A stretch of DNA of 48,680 nucleotides from Collinsella sp. TF05-9AC (GTDB lineage Bacteria; Actinomycetota; Coriobacteriia; Coriobacteriales; Coriobacteriaceae). Position 1 is the first letter of the stretch. Each line of letters opens with the position of its first letter. Below, piece by piece: positions 33,163-41,152 of this stretch. Both the position numbers and the translations under genes were made by a program. The notes beneath the pieces are model-generated. The model ran no database searches, had not been told where the DNA came from, and was given only the letters and a program-made list of their open reading frames with translations. The stretch lies in NCBI RefSeq assembly GCF_003438495.1, contig NZ_QSSH01000013.1:1-48680 (forward strand). The letters are read 5' to 3'.

Positions 33163-33205
33163 CACACGGTGTGTAATAATACTCGCACTGTGCAATAGCG
33201 CACAG
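33163..33205 (+). promoter_or_regulatory. promoter/operator region of the TetR-activase operon
   Basis: Two palindromes lie here: CACAC-G-GTGTG (33163-33173) and CTGTGC-AATAGC-GCACAG (33188-33205). Between them is TAATAATAC, a good -10 candidate. The second palindrome, 21 bases before the TTG start, suits autorepression by the TetR protein. Confidence 0.5.
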
Positions 33206-33226
33206 GCTGAGTAACAAGGAGGACGC

Positions 33227-33937
33227 TTGTCCCAGCTCGAGAAATGCGATCGCCGGTCCCTTCGCTCGCAGCGCGCCCTTCGCCAGGCACTTGCCAGCGA
33301 GCTTGCCGAAAGCGGCGACCTTTCGCGCATTAACGTCGCGTCGCTCACCGAGCGTGCCGGCCTTACGCGCCGCACGTTCTATTCGCACTACCGCGATATC
33401 CCCGACTTTATCAGCCAGATCGAGGACGGCCTGCTTGCCGAGATTCGTGAGCGGGTGGAGCTTATCACCGCAGCTCAATTACCCGATCTTTACCGCAACA
33501 TCGACGAGCTCGAGCCGGCACCCGGCTCGGTTGAGCTGCTTCGCTATCTTGCGGCTAATCGCGACCTTATCGGGGCCCTGCTGGGCCCGGGCGGCGACCC
33601 CGCCTTTATTAAAAAGATCATCGATACCGCACGCGAGGCCGTGGTGCCGCGTGCACAGACGGGCATTTTGGGCTTGGCGCTGGGCACCTTCTTTGACTAC
33701 TACGTCACCTATGTCGTAAGTGCCGAGGTCGGCATGATCCAACGTTGGTTTGAGCGTGACCTTTCTGAATCGCCCGAGACCATGGCGCGCATTATGACGG
33801 TCATCGCCTTTGTGCGCCCCGGCGACCTGTATGGCCAACCCATCGATATCAACGTGCCGGAATACGGCATGAAGCTATTGAATCTGCAGCTCGAGGACGC
33901 GGTCGACACCACCGCAACCGTCGAGTCCAACAACTAA
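33227..33937 (+). CDS. TetR/AcrR family regulator
   Basis: This 236-residue repressor-type protein has an N-terminal HTH (RINVASLTERAGLTRRTFYSHYRDIPDFI) and a C-terminal ligand/dimer domain of the DhaS/TetR_C_7-8 type. The start is TTG at 33227, supported by AAGGAGG 3-4 bases upstream; the reading before it has no ATG. It lies 11 bp before the giant activase fusion and is almost certainly co-transcribed with it. Control of that gene, perhaps in response to membrane lipid or acyl-CoA state, is inferred. Confidence 0.9.
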   Translation: MSQLEKCDRRSLRSQRALRQALASELAESGDLSRINVASLTERAGLTRRTFYSHYRDIPDFISQIEDGLLAEIRERVELITAAQLPDLYRNIDELEPAPGSVELLRYLAANRDLIGALLGPGGDPAFIKKIIDTAREAVVPRAQTGILGLALGTFFDYYVTYVVSAEVGMIQRWFERDLSESPETMARIMTVIAFVRPGDLYGQPIDINVPEYGMKLLNLQLEDAVDTTATVESNN

Positions 33938-33948
33938 GAGGAGAGACA

Positions 33949-36900
33949 ATGAGCAAACTCGTCGAGGGCATTAAAGACCGTGTGGTCGCTGCCGCACGCG
34001 AGGCTGCGCCCGCCGTGGTGGACGCAGCGCAGAAGGCCGCGACCGCGGCTGCCGAGAAAGTTGCTGAGGCAGTTGCCGATGCCAAGAACGTGGCAGGGGA
34101 GACGTCCGTCGTCAGCGAGCCCGCCACCGCCGCTGAGCCCGTAGCCGCCGCCCAGGCCCCCGAAGGCGCGATCTTCAACCCCGAGGCCGTCCGCGGCAAC
34201 CTGCACCTGGGCATCGACGTGGGTTCCACCACCGTCAAGCTCGCCGTGCTCAACGACAACAACCAGATCGTGTACGCCAAGTACCAGCGCCATCACACCG
34301 ATGTCCGCGCCTGTGCCCGCGACTTGTTCGAAGGCGCCGCGACCGTGTTGCCGACGGCCCAAATGACCTGCGCCATTACCGGCTCGGGTGGCCTGCTGCT
34401 GTCCCAGTGGCTCGACCTGGAGTTTGTCCAGGAGGTCATCGCCAGCAAGCGCGCCGTCGAGACCCTCATCCCGGCCACCGATGTCGCTATCGAGCTGGGC
34501 GGCGAGGATGCCAAGATCATCTACTTCGACAACGGCATCGAGCAGCGCATGAACGGCACCTGCGCCGGCGGCACGGGCGCGTTCATCGACCAGATGGCCA
34601 CTCTGCTGCACACCGATGCCAGCGGCCTCAACGAGCTCGCGGCAAACGCCACCACCATCTATCCCATTGCCAGCCGCTGCGGCGTTTTTGCCAAGACCGA
34701 CGTCCAGCCGCTGCTCAACGAGGGCGCCCGCCCCGAGGACGTGGCTGCCTCCATCTTCCAGGCCGTCGTGACCCAGACCATCTCGGGCCTAGCGTGCGGC
34801 CGTCCCATCCGCGGCAACGTCGCCTTCCTGGGTGGCCCGCTGCAGTACCTCTCCGAGCTGCGCCACCGCTTCTACCTCACGCTCAACCTGGACGAGGAGC
34901 ACCGCATTGTGCCCCAAAACGCCCACCTGTTTGTGGCGAGCGGCGCCGCCATGGCGCATGAGTCCAACAAGCTCAGCACGTTCCCGCAGCTCATCGAGGC
35001 TATCGATGCCCTGGGTGACACACAGGGTGCCGAGGTCGAGCGCCTGGATCCGCTCTTTGCCACCGACGAGGACTTCGCCGAGTTCAAAACCCGTCACGAC
35101 CAGGAAGTCGTCCCCAAGGGCAAACTCGAAGGCTACACCGGCCGCGTGTTCATCGGCATCGACGCCGGTTCCACCACCATGAAGGCCGCGCTCGTGGGCG
35201 AGGACGGCCAGCTGTTGCACACCTGGTACGGCAACAACAATGGCGACATCCTGGGCACGGCCAAGGTCATCATGGCCGATTTCTACAACCACATCCCCGC
35301 CGGCTGCACCATCGGCCACGTGACCACCACGGGCTACGGCGAGGCGCTGCTCATCGAGGCTCTCAAGGCAGACTCGGGTGAAATCGAGACCGTCGCTCAC
35401 CTGCGCGGCGCCAAGGCGTTCCTGCCCGGCGTCGAGTTCATTCTGGACATTGGCGGCCAGGACATGAAGTGCCTGCGCGTCAAGGACGGCGTCATCGAGC
35501 ACATCATGCTCAACGAGGCCTGCTCGTCGGGCTGCGGCAGCTTTATCGAGAGCTTCGCCGTCTCTATGAACATGGACGTGCGCGCGTTCGCCGATGCCGC
35601 CATCCATGCCAAGGCCCCGGTCGACCTGGGCAGCCGCTGCACGGTCTTCATGAACTCGCGTGTCAAGCAGGCGCAAAAGGAAGGCGCCACGGTGGGCGAT
35701 ATCGCGGCCGGTCTTTCCTATTCCGTCATTAAGAATGCCCTGTTCAAGGTTATTAAGCTGCGCGATCCCAAGGAGATCGGCAGCCAGGTGATCGTTCAGG
35801 GCGGCACCTTTATGTCTGATGCCACGCTGCGCGCGTTTGAGCAGCTCACCGGCGTTCACGCCGTGCGTCCCGACATCGCCGGTTGCATGGGCGCCTATGG
35901 CGCTGCCCTGCTCGCCCGCGATCGCGCCGGCGCCGACGGCACCTCGACCATTCTTTCTGCCGAGGACATCGCGCACCTCACCGTGACGCAAAAGCATGTC
36001 CGCTGCGGTCGCTGCTCCAACAACTGTCAGCTTACCGTCAACGACTTTGGCGGCGGCAGGCGCTTCATTACCGGCAACCGCTGCGAGAAGGGCGCCGGCC
36101 ACAAAAAGCAGAAAACCGAGGCCCCCAACCTCTTCAAAAAGAAAAACGAGTTGCTCTTTAACCGCGAGGTCCTGAGTCCCGACGAGGCCCCGCGCGGCAC
36201 CGTCGGCATTCCGCGCGCGCTCAACATGTACGAGAACTACCCCTTCTGGCATGCGTTCTTTACGCGCCTAGGCTTTAGCGTGCAGCTGTCCGACCAGTCG
36301 AGTAAGAAGACCTACCAGGCGGGCATCGAGTCCATGCCGTCCGAGAGCGTGTGTTATCCGGCCAAGATGAGCCACGGCCATGTGATGAACCTTATCGACC
36401 GCGATGTCGACTTCATTTGGATGCCGTGCGTGCGCTGGGAGCGCAAGGAGGATCCGACGGCTGGCAACTGTTACAACTGCCCCATCGTCATGAGCTACCC
36501 CACGGCGCTGGCGCTCAATATTGACGAGATCCGCGAGCAGAACATCGAGTTCCTGTATCCGTTTGTGCCCTATCACGACAAGACCGAGCTCAAGCGTCGT
36601 CTGTACCAGGTGCTCGCCGTCGACCGCGTGGCCGATGCTGAGGCCGGTCGCGGTCGCGTGCGCGGTCCCAAGATCACGCGCTCCGAGGTCGATGCCGCCG
36701 TCAACGCCGCCTTTGAGGCCGACGCGCGCTTCCACGAGGACATCCAGACCATGGGCGAGGAGGCCCTTAAGTGGGTCGAGGACCACGGTGGCCATGGCAT
36801 TGTGCTCGCCGGCCGTCCCTACCACAACGACCCCGAGATCAACCACGCCCTGCCCGAGCTTATCTCGAGCTTTGGCTTTGCGGCCTTTACCGAGGATTCG

Positions 36901-38730
36901 CTCGCACATCTGGTAAAGCCCGAGCGCCCGATCCGCGTCGTCGACCAGTGGATGTACCACAGCCGCCTGTACGCCGTCGCCCGTTTTGTGACGATGCGCA
37001 ACGATTTGGACCTGATTCAGCTCAACTCCTTCGGCTGCGGTCTCGATGCCCTGACTACCGATCAGGTGCAGGAGATCCTGGAGGCCAGCGGCAAGATCTA
37101 CACCGTGCTCAAGATCGATGAGGTGTCCAACCTGGGCGCCGCGCGCATCCGCATCCGCTCGCTCATGGCCGCGCTCAAGGACCAGGAAGCCGAGCGCCTG
37201 GCCGAGGCTACGGCCGCGGGCGAGGCCTACGAGCGGGGCGACGCCGCGCCGGTGGCACCCTCCACGGATGCCCCCGCGTTCGCGAGCCGCAAGTACACGT
37301 TTGAGGCTCAGCGCGAGGGTGCTTCGACCGCGTGGCCCAAGGTGCCCTTTACCGAGCAGATGCGCGAGGAGGGCTACACCATCCTGTGTCCGCAGATGGC
37401 GCCGATTCACTTTGACCTGGTCAAAGAGGTGTTCCGCGGTGCCGGCTACAACCTGGAGCTGCTGCCCTCGACCGACCACGATGCCGTCGAGGCCGGCCTG
37501 CGCTACGTGAACAATGACATTTGCTACCCGTCGATTCTGGTAACGGGTCAGATTATGGAGGCCATCGAGAGCGGCAGGTACGACCTGTCCAAGACGGCCG
37601 TGGTTATCAGCCAGACCGGCGGCGGCTGCCGTGCTACCAACTACATCGCGCTCATCCGCAAGGCACTGTGCGAGAGCGGGCACCCCGAGATTCCGGTGAT
37701 CTCGCTTTCGGCAGTGGCGCTCGGTGAGGACAACCCCGGCTTTAGGATTACGCCGGCGCTGCTTAAGCAGGCGGTCTACGCGGTGCTCTTTGGCGACGTG
37801 ATGATGCAGATGCTCTACCGCTGCCGCCCGTACGAGGCCACGCCCGGTGCTGCCAACGCACTCTACGAGGAGTACATGGCACGCGCCCGCAAGTTGGCGC
37901 CCAAGTTCAACAGGCACAACTACACCAAGCTTGCGCGTGAGGCCATCCGCGCGTTCGACACTATGCCGCTTGTGGGCGAGGGCACCAAGCCGCGCGTGGG
38001 CGTGGTCGGCGAGATTCTGGTCAAGTTCCACCCCACAGCCAACAACCACGTGGTCGACGTTATCGAGCGCGAGGGCTGCGAGGCAGTGGTGCCGGGCCTG
38101 CTCGACTTCTTCCTGTACTCCATGAGTAACGCCGAACTGCAGAAGGACGAGCTGGGAAGCTCTGCTACCACGCGCGCTGGTATGCAGGCGCTCATCAAGC
38201 TGGTGGACTGGATGCGTACGCCGGTGGAGGAGATGCTCGAGAAGTCCCGCCGCTTCGAGGCGCCCGAGCGCATCGGCACCATGGCGGACAAGGCCCGTAC
38301 GGTGCTTTCGGTGTGCAACAACATGGGCGAGGGCTGGCTGCTCACGGCCGAGATGCTCGACCTGATTGACCACGGTGCGCCCAACATCATCTGCACGCAG
38401 CCCTTCGCGTGCCTGCCTAACCACGTGGTGGGCAAGGCTGTGATCAAGGAGCTGCGCCGCCAGCACCCCGAGAGCAATATCGTCGCGGTGGACTATGACC
38501 CCGGCGCGTCCGAGGTCAACCAGCTCAACCGTATTAAGCTCATGATTAGCGTGGCAAAGGAGAACATGCGCGCCGGCAAGGGCTTTAAGCTCGAGAAGGT
38601 GGCGCCGCTCGCGATGGACGAGGTTACCGGCCAGATGCGTGCCCACGACGGCTGCACGAGTTGCGGACCGGCCGGCGAGGAGGCCGTGGCATCGGTCGCT
38701 GAGCGCCTGGGACGCGGCATTAAGAAGTAA
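33949..38730 (+). CDS. 2-hydroxyacyl-CoA dehydratase activase/reductase fusion; candidate plasmalogen synthase (PlsA-PlsR type)
   Basis: This 1593-residue protein starts with about 80 Ala-rich residues. Two BcrA/BadF-type ATPase modules follow: GIDVGSTTVKLAVL near 88 with GTCAGGTGAF, and GIDAGSTTMKAALV near 401 with CSSGCGSF, whose cysteines would hold a bridging Fe-S cluster. Next come a Cys cluster (RCGRCSNNC near 684), a DUF2229-like domain (ESVCYPAKMSHGH, NCYNCPIVMSYP) and a C-terminal HgdB-like part (CTQPFACLPNHV near 1481, GCTSCGP). Such activase-plus-dehydratase fusions use ATP-driven low-potential electrons. In Clostridium perfringens the homologous plsA-plsR operon converts ester lipids to plasmalogens; fused forms occur elsewhere. 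That role here is inferred. TetR gene 11 bp upstream; strong terminator after. Confidence 0.8.
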   Translation: MSKLVEGIKDRVVAAAREAAPAVVDAAQKAATAAAEKVAEAVADAKNVAGETSVVSEPATAAEPVAAAQAPEGAIFNPEAVRGNLHLGIDVGSTTVKLAVLNDNNQIVYAKYQRHHTDVRACARDLFEGAATVLPTAQMTCAITGSGGLLLSQWLDLEFVQEVIASKRAVETLIPATDVAIELGGEDAKIIYFDNGIEQRMNGTCAGGTGAFIDQMATLLHTDASGLNELAANATTIYPIASRCGVFAKTDVQPLLNEGARPEDVAASIFQAVVTQTISGLACGRPIRGNVAFLGGPLQYLSELRHRFYLTLNLDEEHRIVPQNAHLFVASGAAMAHESNKLSTFPQLIEAIDALGDTQGAEVERLDPLFATDEDFAEFKTRHDQEVVPKGKLEGYTGRVFIGIDAGSTTMKAALVGEDGQLLHTWYGNNNGDILGTAKVIMADFYNHIPAGCTIGHVTTTGYGEALLIEALKADSGEIETVAHLRGAKAFLPGVEFILDIGGQDMKCLRVKDGVIEHIMLNEACSSGCGSFIESFAVSMNMDVRAFADAAIHAKAPVDLGSRCTVFMNSRVKQAQKEGATVGDIAAGLSYSVIKNALFKVIKLRDPKEIGSQVIVQGGTFMSDATLRAFEQLTGVHAVRPDIAGCMGAYGAALLARDRAGADGTSTILSAEDIAHLTVTQKHVRCGRCSNNCQLTVNDFGGGRRFITGNRCEKGAGHKKQKTEAPNLFKKKNELLFNREVLSPDEAPRGTVGIPRALNMYENYPFWHAFFTRLGFSVQLSDQSSKKTYQAGIESMPSESVCYPAKMSHGHVMNLIDRDVDFIWMPCVRWERKEDPTAGNCYNCPIVMSYPTALALNIDEIREQNIEFLYPFVPYHDKTELKRRLYQVLAVDRVADAEAGRGRVRGPKITRSEVDAAVNAAFEADARFHEDIQTMGEEALKWVEDHGGHGIVLAGRPYHNDPEINHALPELISSFGFAAFTEDSLAHLVKPERPIRVVDQWMYHSRLYAVARFVTMRNDLDLIQLNSFGCGLDALTTDQVQEILEASGKIYTVLKIDEVSNLGAARIRIRSLMAALKDQEAERLAEATAAGEAYERGDAAPVAPSTDAPAFASRKYTFEAQREGASTAWPKVPFTEQMREEGYTILCPQMAPIHFDLVKEVFRGAGYNLELLPSTDHDAVEAGLRYVNNDICYPSILVTGQIMEAIESGRYDLSKTAVVISQTGGGCRATNYIALIRKALCESGHPEIPVISLSAVALGEDNPGFRITPALLKQAVYAVLFGDVMMQMLYRCRPYEATPGAANALYEEYMARARKLAPKFNRHNYTKLAREAIRAFDTMPLVGEGTKPRVGVVGEILVKFHPTANNHVVDVIEREGCEAVVPGLLDFFLYSMSNAELQKDELGSSATTRAGMQALIKLVDWMRTPVEEMLEKSRRFEAPERIGTMADKARTVLSVCNNMGEGWLLTAEMLDLIDHGAPNIICTQPFACLPNHVVGKAVIKELRRQHPESNIVAVDYDPGASEVNQLNRIKLMISVAKENMRAGKGFKLEKVAPLAMDEVTGQMRAHDGCTSCGPAGEEAVASVAERLGRGIKK

Positions 38731-38760
38731 CTGGCCTGCTTTGGGCTGGACATGAGACAA

Positions 38761-38795
38761 ACGGGTGGCAGCCGTGCCGGCTACCACCCGTTTTT
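38761..38795 (+). terminator. rho-independent terminator of the TetR-activase operon
   Basis: ACGGGTGGCAGCCG and CGGCTACCACCCGT form a 14-bp stem with one mismatch, followed by TTTTTG. It lies 30 bp after the stop. Confidence 0.9.
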
Positions 38796-38847
38796 GCTGG
38801 ACATATGTTGCGTAAATGGGCTTGTTGACGCCTTCAGCGGACTCGGA

Positions 38848-38977
38848 TTTCGGAAGTGCGGGGAAAAACTCCGAACCTCCGAGCACACTGCTCTTTTGGG
38901 CTCTCGTTACCTGCGGTTTTGTTGCTAAAAAAGTCGGTCTGGTCGGCGAAACTCAATTTTTCACCGCACTTCCGAAA
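38848..38977. repeat. 130-bp element with 21-bp terminal inverted repeats
   Basis: The arms TTTCGGAAGTGCGG(G)GAAAAA at 38848-38868 and 38957-38977 match at 20 of 21 positions. The centre is gene-free. It lies in the 415-bp gap (38731-39145) between the activase terminator and the 3-hydroxyacyl-CoA dehydrogenase gene; the rest of the gap holds the dehydrogenase promoter region and nothing else seen. Confidence 0.65.
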
Positions 38978-39145
38978 ACGACGGCCCTGCGGTACGATAA
39001 ACGGCCTTTAAAGCCCTGAGATAATGAACAGGTGTAGCCGTTCGCCGCAAATTACCGTCCGTTTATAGAACCCACCCCCAGCGTGCAGTCCCCTTACGGT
39101 TGAATAAATACACATCTATGGAATTACGTAAGAGAGGACCGTTTC

Positions 39146-40105
39146 ATGAGCTACAAGACCGTTTGTGTTGCTGGCGGCGGCGTGTTGGGAAGCCAGATTG
39201 CCTTTCAGGCTGCCTACTGCGGCTTTGATGTAACGATTTGGCTGCGCAGCGAGGGCAGCATCGGCCGCACCCAGCCCAAGATCGATCATGTGCGCGAGGA
39301 GTACATCGCTGCTATCGAGGGCATGGAGGACGGCACGGGCGAGTGGTGCGCCGGTATCGCCGATAGCGATCGGCCCTTCGACAAGGAGGTGGCACTCGCC
39401 GCCGTCGAGCGCGCCTACTCCACACTCAAGCTGGAGCTCGATCTTGCCAAGGCAGTGGCCGACGCCGACCTGGTCATCGAGTCTATGGCCGAGGACACCC
39501 AGGCAAAGATCGACTTCTACAAGAAGCTCGCCCCGGTACTCCCGCAAAAGACCGTCGTCGTGACCAACTCCTCCACGCTGCTGCCGAGTACCTTTGCCAA
39601 GTACACCGGCCGCCCCGAGAAGTACCTGTCGTTGCACTTTGCCAACTCCATCTGGAAGAACAACATGACCGAGGTCATGGCACAGGGCCAAACCGACAAG
39701 CGCTATTTCGATGAGCTCGTCGACTTTGCCAACGATATTCGCATGCTTGCCCTGCCCGTCAACAAGGAAAAGAACGGCTATCTGCTCAATTCCATGCTGG
39801 TGCCGTGGCTGCTTGCGGGCCTTGACCTGTATGCCTCGGGTGTGAGTGACCCCAAGAGCATCGACCTCGCGTGGACGCGTGGCACTGGCGCCCCCAAGGG
39901 TCCGTTCCGCGTATTCGACACGGTTGGTATCCAGACGGCCTACAACATCGTCATGCAGTATCAGAAGGTGCCGGGCCTGGTGAGCCCGCTGCTCAAAAAG
40001 ATGATGATGCCCTACAACTTTAAGGCCATGGCATCCGTCCTCAAGCAGATGCTCGACGAAGGCAAGCTGGGCGAAAGCTCGGGCGAGGGCTTCTTCAAGT
40101 ACTAA
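39146..40105 (+). CDS. 3-hydroxyacyl-CoA dehydrogenase
   Basis: This 319-residue NAD-dependent enzyme interconverts 3-hydroxyacyl-CoA and 3-oxoacyl-CoA. The dinucleotide motif is CVAGGGVLGSQIAF; VIESMAEDTQAKIDFYKKL, TNSSTLLPS and LHFANSIWKNN contain the family Glu, Ser and catalytic His. The C-terminal domain ends LGESSGEGFFKY, typical of the hbd family. No thiolase, crotonase or acyl-CoA dehydrogenase is adjacent, so it does not sit in a full butyrate operon here. AGAGAGGACC precedes the ATG. Confidence 0.9.
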   Translation: MSYKTVCVAGGGVLGSQIAFQAAYCGFDVTIWLRSEGSIGRTQPKIDHVREEYIAAIEGMEDGTGEWCAGIADSDRPFDKEVALAAVERAYSTLKLELDLAKAVADADLVIESMAEDTQAKIDFYKKLAPVLPQKTVVVTNSSTLLPSTFAKYTGRPEKYLSLHFANSIWKNNMTEVMAQGQTDKRYFDELVDFANDIRMLALPVNKEKNGYLLNSMLVPWLLAGLDLYASGVSDPKSIDLAWTRGTGAPKGPFRVFDTVGIQTAYNIVMQYQKVPGLVSPLLKKMMMPYNFKAMASVLKQMLDEGKLGESSGEGFFKY

Positions 40106-40140
40106 ATAATGATCCCTCGGCAACATTAGGAAACGTATCA

Positions 40141-40194
40141 TTTGCAGCGTCATGCGCCGCATAGCCTGTGTGCCATTTCGGCGCATGACGCAAA
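40141..40194. repeat. hairpin between the dehydrogenase and the aac(3) remnant
   Basis: CGTCATGCGCC and GGCGCATGACG (11 bp perfect, 21-base loop) extend outward with TTTGC/GCAAA after a one-base bulge. No T-tract follows; it is another stable intergenic palindrome. Confidence 0.6.
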
Positions 40195-40229
40195 AGAAAC
40201 TGATGTGCGGGGATAGAGGGGAAACGGTA

Positions 40230-41026
40230 ATGGATCGGCAAATCGTGCTTAAGCAGGATATCCTCGACGCGCTCTCCGCTGTCGGTATGTGCGCAGGGCA
40301 GACGGTTATGGTCCATTGCTCGCTCAGCGCGCTTGGATATGTGTGCGGCGGCGCACAGCCGGTAATCGAGGCGCTGCTCCAGATGGTGGGCGAGACCGGT
40401 ACCATCATGATGCCGACGCAATCATGGAAAAGCTTGGACCCCGAGAGTGGTGTCCATTGGCAAGAGCCGCAAGAATAGTTGCAGCTGATTCGCGATAACT
40501 GGCCTGCCTATGACAAGCGCATTACGCCCACCAACACGATGGGTGCCGTGGCTGAGATGTTCCGGACGTGGCCGGGCACGTTTCGCAGCGATCACCCAGC
40601 GCGTTCAGTGGCGGCAAACGGCCAGCAGCGCAATTCCTGACGGAGAACCACGACCTGAGCAACATCTTTGGCGATGGATCGCCCATCGCGCGTCTGTACG
40701 ATTTGGACGGCTATGTTCTGCTGGTGGGCGTTGGCTATGACAAGAATACGTCACTGCATTTGGCAGATGCCCGTGCGCAGTACCCCGGCAAGCACGACTG
40801 TGTGGAACACAGTGCGATTGTGGAAAACGGTCGACGCATATGGAAGGAATACCGCACGCTCTTTGTCGATGGCGAGGATTTCGATGAAATCGGTGCTGCT
40901 TTTGAGCGTGAATGCTCGGTTCGTACGGCGCCTCTCGGTAACGGGATAATCCGTTTTATGCGCCAGCGCGAGCTTGTCGACTTTGCCGTGGGCTGGATTG
41001 AGCGCCATCGCGGCCGTCTCGAATGA
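40230..41026 (+). pseudogene. inactivated aminoglycoside N(3)-acetyltransferase-like gene
   Basis: The reading frame encodes an AAC(3)/YokD-type acetyltransferase. The first part is MDRQIVLKQDILDALSAVG..VMVHCSLSALGYVCGG..PTQSW. It is interrupted by an amber codon at 40476-40478 where the family has Trp (EPQE-stop-LQLIRDNWPAYDKRITPTNTMG), so a TGG-to-TAG change is likely. After RSDHPARSVAANGQ a 1-base loss near 40628 shifts the frame to AQFLTENHDLSNIFGDGSPIARLYDL..NTSLHLAD..VDFAVGWIE, which runs to a normal stop. Two independent lesions make a functional product very unlikely. Confidence 0.85.
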
Positions 41027-41152
41027 TTCGGGGGCATTGCGGGCCAACTGTGCGTCCTGTGTCTCTGCATCGCCGCAAACCTAAGCTACCGCTAAGGGGC
41101 GTTTGCTAAGCTGCGAGCGATATTGGACAAGGCTGGGCAAGTGCCTCCGCAT

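Noticed and set aside
38816..39019. A 67-codon frame in the gap after the activase
   Set aside because: It lies mostly inside the 38848-38977 inverted-repeat element, has no ribosome site and no recognisable protein features.
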